Shown here: positions 31,820 through 39,666 of the stretch, piece after piece
Position numbering within the stretch: position 1 is the first letter of the stretch
How the letters are laid out: each line of letters begins with the position of its first letter
Assembly: GCF_008017805.1 (NCBI RefSeq)
Contig: NZ_VRTT01000068.1
Coordinates: 1-39,666, forward strand
DNA: 39,666 nucleotides
From: Paenibacillus sp. N3.4
GTDB lineage: Bacteria; Bacillota; Bacilli; Paenibacillales; NBRC-103111
Direction: 5' to 3'
Notes under the pieces: generated by a model
The model's input: the letters and a program-made list of their open reading frames with translations, nothing else
Told to the model about the DNA's origin: nothing
Databases searched by the model: none
Program-made: the position numbers and the translations under genes

Positions 31820-33100
31820 TTATTTTTTTGCAATCACTTTCACATTGTTCATATAAGGAATAAGCACTTCAGGAACAACGATAGATCCATCAGCCTGCTG
31901 GTAATTTTCGAGAATTGCAGCAACCGTACGACCAAGCGCTAGACCTGAACCATTCAGTGTATGGACGAACTCTGGCTTTGCCTTCGCATCTCTGCGGAAG
32001 CGAATATTCGCTCTGCGAGCCTGGAAATCCTCGAAGTTACTGCAAGATGAAATTTCACGGTATGCGCCGCTATTAGGCAGCCAGACTTCAAGGTCATAGG
32101 TTTTAGCTGACGTAAAGCCAATATCGCCTGTACAAAGCGACAAAACTCGGTATGGCAGCTTCAATAGCTGCAAGACGCGTTCAGCATGCCCTGTAAGCTT
32201 CTCAAGCTCCTCGTAGGAGTCTTCTGGCTTTACAAACTTAACTAACTCAATCTTGTTGAATTGATGCTGTCTGATCAAACCTCGCGTGTCTCTTCCTGCT
32301 GAACCTGCCTCTGACCGGAAACAAGCGCTAAACGCGACGAAATTAACCGGCAATTGATCGTTAGCAAGAATATCTTCACGATGATAATTCGTCACTGGAA
32401 CTTCCGCAGTCGGAATAAGGAAGTATTCCGAATTCTCGATCTTAAACACATCTTCCTCAAACTTCGGAAGCTGTCCGGTTCCCGTCAAGCTATCGCGGTT
32501 GACAATATTCGGAGGCAACATTTCTTCATAGCCATGCTCATCACTGTGCAAGTCCATCATAAAGTTGATCAAAGCACGCTCGAGTCTTGCGCCAAGCCCT
32601 TTATAGAAAACAAAACGCGAACCCGTAACCTTCGCCGCTGCTTCGAAATCCAGAATACCCAGCTCTTGCGCCACTTCCCAATGCGGCTTCACTTCATAAT
32701 CAAAGGTTGGTATTTCGCCTACGCGACGCAACTCTACGTTCTCTTCTTCTGTACGACCCACAGGAACACTGCTGTGCGGCATATTAGGAATCGAGAGCAG
32801 CACCTGTTGGAGCGAGTCGTCTAATATACGAATCTCATCATCCAACTCTTTAATACGATCTCCGACAATTTTCATTTCCTGAATAAGCTCGTCTGCATTT
32901 TCGCCAGCTCTTTTGCGTAAAGCTACCTCCTGCGAAACGGTGTTGCGACGGTTTTTCAACTGTTCCGTTTCTTGCAAGAGCTCTCTGCGTTTCACGTCTA
33001 AAGCCGTAAATCCATTCAGCTCTTCAATTTGTTTGCCGCGGTTTAACATTGCAGCTTGCACAGCTGCCAAATCACTTCGAAGTAACTTTACATCAAACAA
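31820..33100 (-). CDS. serS: Seryl-tRNA synthetase
   Basis: Charges tRNA-Ser. The 426 residues match the family: an N-terminal long coiled-coil arm (about 30-100, rich in Glu/Lys/Leu heptads) that recognises the long variable arm of tRNA-Ser, then the class II catalytic core with motif 2 (FRSEAGSAGRDTRGLIRQHQ) and motif 3 (NGSGLALGRTVAAILEN). Translation starts at TTG, seven bases after GGAGG. Its cognate tRNA-Ser is immediately downstream. I did not find a T-box leader. Confidence 0.96.
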   Translation of the reverse strand: MFDVKLLRSDLAAVQAAMLNRGKQIEELNGFTALDVKRRELLQETEQLKNRRNTVSQEVALRKRAGENADELIQEMKIVGDRIKELDDEIRILDDSLQQVLLSIPNMPHSSVPVGRTEEENVELRRVGEIPTFDYEVKPHWEVAQELGILDFEAAAKVTGSRFVFYKGLGARLERALINFMMDLHSDEHGYEEMLPPNIVNRDSLTGTGQLPKFEEDVFKIENSEYFLIPTAEVPVTNYHREDILANDQLPVNFVAFSACFRSEAGSAGRDTRGLIRQHQFNKIELVKFVKPEDSYEELEKLTGHAERVLQLLKLPYRVLSLCTGDIGFTSAKTYDLEVWLPNSGAYREISSCSNFEDFQARRANIRFRRDAKAKPEFVHTLNGSGLALGRTVAAILENYQQADGSIVVPEVLIPYMNNVKVIAKK

Positions 33101-33141
33101 GGAGATTCCTCCGTTAGCGCAAAATGGTTAGAATATGGAAG

Positions 33142-33184
33142 CAAGCACCCTTACCGACAACGTCCGGTTAACTAGAGGTGCTTG
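33142..33184 (-). promoter_or_regulatory. Long hairpin in the pdxT-serS gap
   Basis: The outer stem CAAGCACC/GGTGCTTG is perfect; the inner stem, with two bulges, pairs TTAACCGGAC with GTCGGTAA. No T-run follows, so it is a stable leader structure or a weak terminator. No T-box TGGNACCGCG sequence is present. Confidence 0.45.
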
Positions 33185-33193
33185 TACCATCAA

Positions 33194-33771
33194 TTATGCT
33201 TGTCTTTGTTTTACCATATCTAAAAAGTAACTATGTAAACGGAAATCGTCCGTCAGCTCTGGATGAAATGAGGCCGCTAATAAATGCCCTTGCCGCGCGC
33301 AACGATCTGTCCTTCATAAGTGGCCAATACGTCTACACCTGATCCTACTTTCTCAATCAGCGGAGCACGAATGAATACCGCACGAACGTTCTCATCGATG
33401 CCTTTAATCGGTAGATCCGTCTCAAAGCTCTCTCTTTGACGTCCAAAAGCGTTGCGAGCCACCGTAATATCCATTAGCTCTAAGTGAGCTTCCGGTTGTC
33501 CGGTGATCTCTTTGGCAATCACAATCAAGCCTGCGCAAGTGCCGAAAATCGGTTTGCCAGCCTCGGAAAATTCACGTAACGCATCAATGAAGCCATAAGT
33601 ACGCATGAGCTTCCCTATCGTTGTGCTTTCGCCACCGGGAATAATAATCCCGTCGATGTCCGCCAACTGCTCCGTTTTCTTAACGATAACACCTTCAGCC
33701 CCGGCTTTTTCAATACCGCGAATGTGTTCCGCTACCGCGCCTTGCAGCGCGAGGACCCCAATCTTACTCAT
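33194..33771 (-). pseudogene. pdxT: PLP synthase glutaminase subunit, frameshifted near the C-terminus
   Basis: Glutaminase that feeds ammonia to PdxS for pyridoxal phosphate synthesis. The N-terminal part is normal: GGESTTIGKLM oxyanion region and the nucleophile in IFGTCAGLI. At about 33293-33300 the frame breaks (VARGKGIY, stop at 33277). The next frame gives the missing tail RQGHLLAASFHPELTDDFRL and then HSYFLDMVKQRQA, stopping at 33194. One lost base (or two extra in the GCGCGCGG run) explains it. As read, the His and Glu of the catalytic triad (HPE) are lost. With the frame restored the protein would be about 192 residues, the normal length. Confidence 0.85.
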
Positions 33772-34651
33772 TACCAGCCGCGCTCCTGCATACGCTGAGA
33801 AGCATCCAGCTTGGAAATTTCGATTCCCTTCATAGGGGTACCGATGTTTTTGGAAATTTCTGCAATTAATTTATAGTCTGTATAGTGAGTAACGGCTTCA
33901 ACAATCGCTTTAGCGAATTTCTCAGGGCTATCGGATTTAAAAATACCGGAACCAACAAACACACCGTCTGCACCAAGATGCATCATAAGCGCCGCATCAG
34001 CAGGTGTAGCAACACCGCCGGCTGCAAAGTTAACGACAGGCAATTTACCTGTTTCGTGAACTTGCAAAAGCAACTCATAAGGAGCGCCTAAATTTTTTGC
34101 TTCAAACATCAGCTCATCTTTGGACATGCCTTGTACCTTACGGATTTGCCCTGTGATCATACGCATATGACGCACAGCTTCAACGATATTACCTGTTCCT
34201 GGCTCGCCTTTTGTACGAAGCATCGAAGCGCCTTCGCCAATACGACGCAGTGCTTCCCCAAGATCACGAGCGCCACATACGAATGGTACCGTAAAGTCGC
34301 GTTTGTTGATATGGAAAACTTCATCTGCCGGTGTTAAAACTTCACTCTCATCAATATAATCAACGCCTAGTGATTCTAGGACTTCGCTTCAACAAAGTGT
34401 CCAATTCTGGCTTTCGCCATAACCGGAATCGATACCACTCTCATGACATCTTCGACGATTGTAGGATCTGCCATGCGGGATACGCCACCGGCAGCACGAA
34501 TGTCAGCAGGTACGCGCTCAAGCGCCATAACTGCAGATGCACCAGCTGCTTCTGCGATTTTTGCTTGTTCAGCATTCATGACGTCCATAATGACGCCGCC
34601 TTTTTGCATTTCAGCCATACCAGTTTTAACGCGGGATGTTCCTGTTTCCAT
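33771..34651 (-). pseudogene. pdxS: PLP synthase subunit PdxS, interrupted by a single-base frameshift
   Basis: Lyase subunit making pyridoxal 5'-phosphate from ribose-5-phosphate, glyceraldehyde-3-phosphate and ammonia. Starting at ATG 34651 (AGGAGG ten bases upstream), the first 90 residues are normal up to PVMAKARIGHFVEAK, then a stop appears at 34376. One base is missing near 34383 (GCGAAGTCCTAG where GCGAAAGTCCTAG restores VEAKVLESLGVDYIDE). The rest then reads through RRIGEGASMLRTKGEPGTGN to MQERGW at 33771. Restored length is 293 residues, normal for PdxS. The loss is in a short A-run, so a sequencing error is a strong alternative to a real mutation. The stop overlaps the pdxT start. 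Confidence 0.88.
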
Positions 34652-34806
34652 TTTTTTATTTCCTCCTATACCATTTATAAAGACTTTACTCGAGCCAAAG
34701 TCTCTCAACTACAACAATTTCATGCAGTTCCCTACACGATTCGATAATAAACTTCTAAACAATCATTTTACAGGAAGGAAGGGCAATATACAACCCATTT
34801 TGTGGT

Positions 34807-36171
34807 CTAGGTACCGCCTTTAATCCCTTTAAACATATCGCTGAAGAAGTTTTTAAAAGAACGGAACAAGAGACGAATCCAGCTGCCTTTTTGAACATCA
34901 TCATTCGCAATCAGATCCACTGTCTTTTCTTGCCCGTTATAGCTAACTTTTACCTTGCCTAGGGTATCTCCCTTTGCAATTGGTGCTACAAGCTTACTAT
35001 CTTCAAGAGGTTGTGCCGTAATTTTAAATTCCGTATCTTTCGCACCTTTTCTGGCGATAAACGTCATACCTGTTTTCGTTACGAGAGGGACTTGTGTTTG
35101 CACACCTTTTTTAATATTGACGATTTTCAAAGAATCTATTTCTGCTTTTGCATTTAGGAAAGGTTTAATCTCGAAATTTTGGAAACCATAATCAAGCAGC
35201 TTGCGCGTTTCGTTGAAACGATCCGGTTCTGTGTTAGTGCCCATAACAACCGTAATTAACCGCATACCATTGCGTTCTGCCGTTCCTGTGAAACAATACT
35301 TGGCCTCATCGGTATGTCCCGTTTTCAAGCCATCCAGTCCTTCGTAAGCATACTTTTTGAAATTCGTATTGCTCAAGTTGCCTTCCAGCATCCAATTCCA
35401 ATTGATCATTGGGGTTTTATCCGTAGGGCGAAGCTTCAAAGAGGTAATCTTAGTAAAGTCGAGCACTTCTTTATGATCTTTAATAATATTATAGGCCAAA
35501 ATGGCAGCGTCACGTGCAGTCATAGTGGTCTCCCCTTCAATACCTGTTGGGGCACCCGCTTTAAGATCCGCTCTGGAGAGACCAGTTGAGCTAATAAAAT
35601 GCGCTTTATCCGACATTCCTAATTCTTTCGCTTTTTCATTCATCATATTGGCGAAGCTTTCTTCGGAGCCACCGCCAATAAATTCAGCTAGTGCAACAGA
35701 GGCGTCATTCGCCGAGTAAATGGACATCGCACTAAACATCTGTTTAACCGTTAGTTTTTCCCCGTTCGCAATAAGCTGGCCAGAACCAATGGCATCTGCT
35801 GCTTTTTTAGAAGCAGTGACGGTATCTTCCCACTTGATCTTGCCGCTCTTAATATTTTCTAATACGATATATTCGGTCATCATCTTGGCCATGCTCGCTG
35901 GCGGAAAGGCTTCATCAGCATTCAATTCAAAAAGTACGGAACCTGTACTAGCTTCCATAATAATAGCTGATTTAGCTGCTGGTTTAGGCTCATTCAGTGC
36001 TGGCGTAGGAGCTGTAGCCGTCGTTGGAGCTGTTGGTGCCGTGCTAGCAGCAGGGGCTTTTGTTGTGCCAGCGGCATAGGTTGGCTGTATATGTAAAAGA
36101 AAGGATTGAGCAATTAAACTAATACCTAACACCAAAGCAACCTTTTTTCTCGTAAAACTTAACAATCTCAC
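34807..36171 (-). CDS. dacA: D-alanyl-D-alanine carboxypeptidase (PBP5 type)
   Basis: Trims the terminal D-Ala of peptidoglycan pentapeptides outside the membrane. With the GTG at 36171 (GGGAGAG upstream) it has 454 residues: signal peptide (about 1-33), a Thr/Ala/Pro-rich linker (about 35-62), the S11 peptidase domain with SMAK (93-96), SAN (153-155) and KTG (283-285), a PBP5 C-terminal beta domain, and a terminal amphipathic anchor (WIRLLFRSFKNFFSDMFKGI). The in-frame ATG at 36231 would give a polar N-terminus before the signal peptide and is unlikely. Same order as B. subtilis guaB-dacA-pdxS. Confidence 0.94.
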   Translation of the reverse strand: MRLLSFTRKKVALVLGISLIAQSFLLHIQPTYAAGTTKAPAASTAPTAPTTATAPTPALNEPKPAAKSAIIMEASTGSVLFELNADEAFPPASMAKMMTEYIVLENIKSGKIKWEDTVTASKKAADAIGSGQLIANGEKLTVKQMFSAMSIYSANDASVALAEFIGGGSEESFANMMNEKAKELGMSDKAHFISSTGLSRADLKAGAPTGIEGETTMTARDAAILAYNIIKDHKEVLDFTKITSLKLRPTDKTPMINWNWMLEGNLSNTNFKKYAYEGLDGLKTGHTDEAKYCFTGTAERNGMRLITVVMGTNTEPDRFNETRKLLDYGFQNFEIKPFLNAKAEIDSLKIVNIKKGVQTQVPLVTKTGMTFIARKGAKDTEFKITAQPLEDSKLVAPIAKGDTLGKVKVSYNGQEKTVDLIANDDVQKGSWIRLLFRSFKNFFSDMFKGIKGGT

Positions 36172-36202
36172 AATTCCACTCTCCCTAGCGATATAATGAC
36201 AC

Positions 36203-36231
36203 ACTATATTGTAACACACCCCATTAGACAA
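36203..36231 (-). promoter_or_regulatory. Promoter of dacA
   Basis: TTGTCT (36231-36226) and TATAGT (36208-36203) with a 17-base spacer on the minus strand, just after the guaB terminator and about 30 bases upstream of the dacA GTG. Confidence 0.55.
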
Positions 36232-36264
36232 AAAAAAGAAGACGCAGGTTCAATTCCCGCGCCT
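36231..36264 (-). terminator. Terminator of guaB
   Basis: The minus strand reads GGCGCGGG-AATTGAA-CCTGCGTC (eight pairs including wobbles) followed by TTCTTTTTTTT. Confidence 0.75.
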
Positions 36265-36288
36265 TTATTTTTATCCATTATGTGACGA

Positions 36289-37746
36289 TTAAAATGAATA
36301 GTTAGGTGCTTCTTTTGTGATTTGCACGTCATGAGGATGACTTTCCTTTAATCCAGCGCCTGTGATCCGAATAAACTGCGTATCATGAATAAGTTCTTGA
36401 ATGGTGCGTGCGCCACAATATCCCATCCCCGAGCGAAGGCCACCAACCAATTGATAGACGGTATCTGCCATTGGCCCCTTGTAAGCTACGCGTCCTTCAA
36501 TACCTTCAGGAACCAGTTTGCTTTCATTCTCTTGGAAATAACGGTCCTTGCTGCCTTCCTTCATGGCTCCTAATGAACCCATTCCTCTATACACTTTAAA
36601 TTTACGTCCTTGGAATATCTCTGACTCCCCAGGACTTTCGTCTGTTCCGGCAAAAAGACTACCGATCATGACCGCACTAGCTCCAGCAGCGATTGCTTTT
36701 ACAACATCCCCGGAGTACTTAATTCCCCCATCGGCAATAACAGGAACACCAAATTCTGCAGCTGCTTCAGCGCAATCAAAAATGGCCGTAATTTGTGGAA
36801 CACCGATACCTGCAATAATTCTCGTTGTACAAATAGAGCCTGGGCCGATACCGACCTTAACGATCGAGGCTCCGGCAGCAATAAGGTCACGCGTACCGTC
36901 AGCTGTAGCTACATTTCCTGCAATGATCGGAAGATCCGGATATAACTCTCTGATTTTCTTCACCGTTTCAGAAATATTAATATGGTGTCCGTGTGCTGAA
37001 TCGACAACAATAAGGTCAATGCCAGCCTTCACAAGCGCAGCCGTTCTTTCCAAAACATCCTTTGCAACACCAACAGCTGCCCCAACTAGCAGACGTCCCT
37101 GTGGATCCTTAGCTGAGTTAGGAAACTGTATCGCTTTTTCAATATCTTTAATCGTAATGAGACCTTTAAGTTCAAAATGCTCATCAACGAGCGGTAACTT
37201 TTCAATTTTATGCTTCTGCAAAATGCCTTCTGCTTGCTGAAGCGTGGTTCCAACAGGTGCTGTAACAAGATCTTCCTGCGTCATTACTTCTTTAATTTTA
37301 ATCGAATAGTCATGCACAAATCGAAGATCGCGATTCGTCAGAATCCCAACCAGCTTATTCGCCTCGTTTACAATCGGAACACCGGAGATCCGATATTTGG
37401 CCATAAGCTCCTCTGCATCATAGACATGATGCTCAGGTGTCAATGAGAAAGGATTCGTTATGACTCCACTTTCAGAACGCTTTACGCGATCTACATGCTC
37501 GGCTTGAAGTTCGATCGTCATATTCTTATGAATAATCCCGACTCCGCCCTCGCGTGCCATTGCAATCGCAAGAGCCGATTCCGTCACGGTATCCATAGCA
37601 GAACTAATAAAAGGAATATTTAATTTCACATGCGGTGCAAGCATGGTTGAAACATCGATCTCCTTACCGAACACTTCAGATCTGCGCGGCACCAACAAGA
37701 CATCATCGAACGTTAAACCTTCCTTACCAAACTTATCTTTCCTCAC
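36289..37746 (-). CDS. guaB: Inosine-5'-monophosphate dehydrogenase
   Basis: Oxidises IMP to XMP, the committed step to GMP. The 485 residues match the family: (beta/alpha)8 barrel with two CBS domains inserted at about 95-205, and catalytic Cys306 in GIGPGSICTTRI. The later flap segment (MGSLGAMKEGSKDRYFQ) is intact. Translation starts at GTG, nine bases after AGGAGG. It has its own promoter and terminator. A 6-bp hairpin (AGCGAT/ATCGCT) lies in the leader just before the ribosome binding site. Confidence 0.97.
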   Translation of the reverse strand: MRKDKFGKEGLTFDDVLLVPRRSEVFGKEIDVSTMLAPHVKLNIPFISSAMDTVTESALAIAMAREGGVGIIHKNMTIELQAEHVDRVKRSESGVITNPFSLTPEHHVYDAEELMAKYRISGVPIVNEANKLVGILTNRDLRFVHDYSIKIKEVMTQEDLVTAPVGTTLQQAEGILQKHKIEKLPLVDEHFELKGLITIKDIEKAIQFPNSAKDPQGRLLVGAAVGVAKDVLERTAALVKAGIDLIVVDSAHGHHINISETVKKIRELYPDLPIIAGNVATADGTRDLIAAGASIVKVGIGPGSICTTRIIAGIGVPQITAIFDCAEAAAEFGVPVIADGGIKYSGDVVKAIAAGASAVMIGSLFAGTDESPGESEIFQGRKFKVYRGMGSLGAMKEGSKDRYFQENESKLVPEGIEGRVAYKGPMADTVYQLVGGLRSGMGYCGARTIQELIHDTQFIRITGAGLKESHPHDVQITKEAPNYSF

Positions 37747-37825
37747 AACACAATTCCTCCTTAGAGCGATTCATAGGATCGCTTTTCTATATAAACATTC
37801 ACTGATTCATGGGTATATGATTGCA

Positions 37826-37855
37826 ATCTTAACAAATGCCTATTTTTCGTGTCAA
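37826..37855 (-). promoter_or_regulatory. Sigma-A promoter of guaB
   Basis: TTGACA (37855-37850) and TAAGAT (37831-37826) with an 18-base spacer on the minus strand; the leader is about 75 bases long. Confidence 0.75.
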
Positions 37856-37905
37856 GGAAAAGGAAACGGCAGATGCTTGGCAAGTCCCAGAATAAGAAGA
37901 TTCCG

Positions 37906-39123
37906 TTAACGATAGGAGTAAGTGCTGCTGGAATTCCATAATAAGAATTGTTCAACTCCCTGCTCTTTAGCTGCTTTAATCTGTTCATTCACATCTACTG
38001 TTCCATACTTCTTGTGAGGTTTCACCCATGCTGCTGTAAAATCCTGATACCAAGGTCTAATGACAGCAATCTCGTTATTATCTTTTTGTAGTTGATTGTT
38101 TTTTACTTTGGCATCGCTAATGGCTTTGCTGACAATGGCATAAGGTTGTAAATTTGGATTCTTCACCCCATATATTCCGCTAGAATAATGAGAAGGGTAT
38201 ACCATCGGAGAAATGTAATCAACCTGCTTGCTAATTAATGACCAATCCTGCCCTATTCCCATATCATTATCGGAAGATGTCGTTAAACCGAAAACATCAG
38301 CTGAAATATATGCTTGACTACCAATATCTTTCTTTGCTTGTTTAAGAAAAGTTTCAATGGCCTGAGCCTTCGTTAGCCTTTGTGGATTATCAAATTCAAC
38401 TTCTTGATCCAACTTCTTCCCGTTCTCCGGAAATCTGACATAATCAAACTGAATTTCGTCAAATCCTAACGCAGCTGCTTCCTTAGCGATTTGAATATTA
38501 TAACTCCTTACTCCTTCTTTGTAAGGATCTACCCAAGCCGTTCCCTTATTATCTTTCCATACATGGCCAGCTTTAGTGGTCATCGCATAATTACTTTTTT
38601 TCATACTCAAATAAGGATCTTTAAACACCACAATACGTGCAATCGTATATATATTCATTTTTTTCAGTCGTTGAAGCTTATCTTTCAGATCGCCTATAAT
38701 GACATTGCTGTCTGCACCAATTTCATTAACAATCGGTACTTGAGAGGCATATGTAACTTGTCCAGAATCATTCTTTACGTCGATAACCATGGCGTTCAAA
38801 TCCGTCCGATCCACGAGATCTAAAAGTTGTTCAAATTTATTACCTACCGCAGACCAAGCAGATACATAAATGCCCTTTACAATTTGTTTATTCGGCTTCT
38901 GTTCTGGTAAATTGACTATAGTTTTTGGTATGGACTGTGATTGTAATGATTGCTTGGGACCTTCTATAATCGGAGCTGGTTTTAGTTCAACAAGATTTTT
39001 TAATGACCCCAAAGAATCCTCTTGAGTAGAATCGATCTTCGCAGAACAACCAACACTTAGTTGAATAATCAAATAACACATAAATCCAAAACAACATCTA
39101 TTAAGTATTCTAAATTTGCCCAT
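37906..39123 (-). CDS. Lipoprotein with DUF4015 putative glycoside hydrolase domain
   Basis: A 405-residue protein with a lipoprotein signal peptide (lipobox LSVGC, Cys26), a variable linker to about residue 80, then a TIM-barrel-like domain of the DUF4015 family: KGIYVSAWSAV (83-93), NAMVIDVKNDSGQVTY (110-125), DEIQFDYVRFP (222-232, the likely active-site strand with Asp/Glu residues), and DYISPMVYPSHYS. The domain is predicted to act on carbohydrate outside the cell, but no substrate is known. AAGGAGGGATTTTGT precedes the ATG. It lies between the rRNA operon terminators and guaB. Confidence 0.82.
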   Translation of the reverse strand: MGKFRILNRCCFGFMCYLIIQLSVGCSAKIDSTQEDSLGSLKNLVELKPAPIIEGPKQSLQSQSIPKTIVNLPEQKPNKQIVKGIYVSAWSAVGNKFEQLLDLVDRTDLNAMVIDVKNDSGQVTYASQVPIVNEIGADSNVIIGDLKDKLQRLKKMNIYTIARIVVFKDPYLSMKKSNYAMTTKAGHVWKDNKGTAWVDPYKEGVRSYNIQIAKEAAALGFDEIQFDYVRFPENGKKLDQEVEFDNPQRLTKAQAIETFLKQAKKDIGSQAYISADVFGLTTSSDNDMGIGQDWSLISKQVDYISPMVYPSHYSSGIYGVKNPNLQPYAIVSKAISDAKVKNNQLQKDNNEIAVIRPWYQDFTAAWVKPHKKYGTVDVNEQIKAAKEQGVEQFLLWNSSSTYSYR

Positions 39124-39180
39124 ACAAAATCCCTCCTTGTAAAGTTAGTATGGGTTAAACATCCGTATTGTACTGATTAT

Positions 39181-39223
39181 AAAAAAGAGTCTTTCTGGAA
39201 ATTGTTCCAGAAAGACTCTTTAC
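39181..39223 (-). terminator. Second rRNA operon terminator
   Basis: AAAGAGTCTTTCTGGAA-ATTG-TTCCAGAAAGACTCTTT is a perfect 17-base stem with TTTTTT following on the minus strand. Confidence 0.8.
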
Positions 39224-39334
39224 CAAGTCGCTGATTCAGTTGTAGCAGATTCAAAAATAATGCACCCTAAACACCATAATTTCTTGTTTTCTACCTCGAT
39301 TGAATGGTTAAGCTAATTCAACTATTATTCAATG
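39224..39334. other. Spacer between the tandem rRNA terminators
   Basis: No gene, promoter or structured element is recognised here. Confidence 0.3.
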
Positions 39335-39373
39335 CAAAAAGAACCTTATCCGATTAATCTGGACAAGGTTCTT
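39335..39373 (-). terminator. First rRNA operon terminator
   Basis: The minus strand reads AAGAACCTTGTCC, a nine-base loop, GGATAAGGTTCTT and then TTT, six bases after the 5S rRNA. Confidence 0.75.
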
Positions 39374-39378
39374 ACAAG

Positions 39379-39496
39379 TGCTTGGCAACGTTCTACTCTC
39401 CCAGAACCCTGCGGTTCAAGTACCATCGACGCTGGAGGGCTTAACGGTCGTGTTCGAGATGGGAACGCGTGGGTCCCCTCCGCCATCATCACCAAA
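39379..39496 (-). rRNA. rrf: 5S ribosomal RNA
   Basis: The minus strand begins TTTGGTGATGATGGCGGAGG and ends GAACGTTGCCAAGCA, with the conserved internal CCCATCTCGAACACGACCG and CGATGGTACT segments of Firmicute 5S rRNA. About 118 bases. Last gene of a 16S-23S-5S type operon read toward guaB. Confidence 0.95.
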
Positions 39497-39570
39497 CAGT
39501 CAAAGCGTGGTTTGCGCCTTGAAAACTAGATACGAAACGTTGCGTAAAGTTAGATTTGCTTAGGAATTTT

Positions 39571-39666
39571 GGTTAAGCCCTCGACCGATTAGTATTCGTC
39601 AGCTGCATACGTTGCCGCACTTCCACCTCGAACCTATCAACCTCGTCGTCTACAAGGGGTCTTACA
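39571..39666 (-). rRNA. rrl: 23S ribosomal RNA, 3' end (partial)
   Basis: The minus strand ends with CTAATCGGTCGAGGGCTTAACC, the conserved 3' terminus of Firmicute 23S rRNA. Only about 96 bases lie inside the window; the gene continues past the right edge. A 74-base spacer without a tRNA separates it from 5S. Confidence 0.95.

Noticed and set aside
33101..33193. T-box leader for serS
   Set aside because: No TGGNACCGCG-type sequence and no terminator T-run; only a long hairpin is present.
1..39666. CRISPR array, prophage or insertion sequence
   Set aside because: No regularly spaced repeats, transposase motifs or phage genes were seen.

Overview
The window looks like a Bacillales chromosome, most likely Paenibacillus or a close relative. 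The evidence is gene content and order (atp operon, upp, glyA, ywlG, rpiB, ywlE, mntP, tsaC, spoIIR, prmC, prfA on one side; guaB, dacA, pdxST, serS, tRNA and an rRNA operon on the other), strong AGGAGG-type ribosome binding sites, TTGACA/TATAAT-type promoters, and endospore genes (spoIIR, an sspP-like gene). Species assignment is inference; no search was run.

Layout. 1-531: non-coding DNA behind the ATP synthase operon, with its terminator. 532-7702 (minus): complete F1Fo ATP synthase operon atpZ-I-B-E-F-H-A-G-D-C with a sigma-A promoter at 7771-7800. 7925-9783 (minus): wecB/mnaA and upp. 9981-13259: an SgrR-like regulator divergent from an MFS transporter. 13312-15900 (minus): rpiB-ywlG-glyA behind a ZTP (pfl) riboswitch with its own promoter and terminator, linking one-carbon supply to serine hydroxymethyltransferase and ribose phosphate. 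15942-22401 (minus): ywlE, mntP, tsaC, spoIIR, prmC, prfA, ychF; prmC is strikingly GC-rich. 22402-22993: gene debris, including a truncated LuxR-type helix-turn-helix. 22994-23982 (minus): a PilZ-domain c-di-GMP receptor gene behind a c-di-GMP-I (GEMM) riboswitch, so the same second messenger apparently controls both RNA and protein.

24035-30583 (plus): a DnaA-box cluster, tadA, an unassigned structured RNA leader before a DUF2306 membrane protein, tRNA-Arg(CCT), two small low-GC membrane-protein genes, an MFS gene broken by an internal deletion, and a tightly coupled three-gene operon (ECF sigma factor, zinc-finger anti-sigma factor, membrane protein with three internal repeats).

30846-39666 (minus): a small operon ending in an sspP-like spore gene, tRNA-Ser(TGA), serS, pdxT and pdxS (each carrying an apparent frameshift), dacA, guaB, a DUF4015 lipoprotein, tandem terminators, 5S rRNA and the 3' end of 23S rRNA. 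The guaB-dacA-pdxST-serS order beside an rRNA operon matches the origin-proximal region of Bacillus subtilis, whereas the atp-glyA-ywl-spoIIR block lies elsewhere in that genome.

The best leads are the two riboswitches, the unassigned structured RNA at 24670-24860, the ECF operon, a dispersed palindromic repeat placed just upstream of ribosome binding sites, and the paired pdxS/pdxT frameshifts. I see no CRISPR array, prophage or intact insertion sequence.
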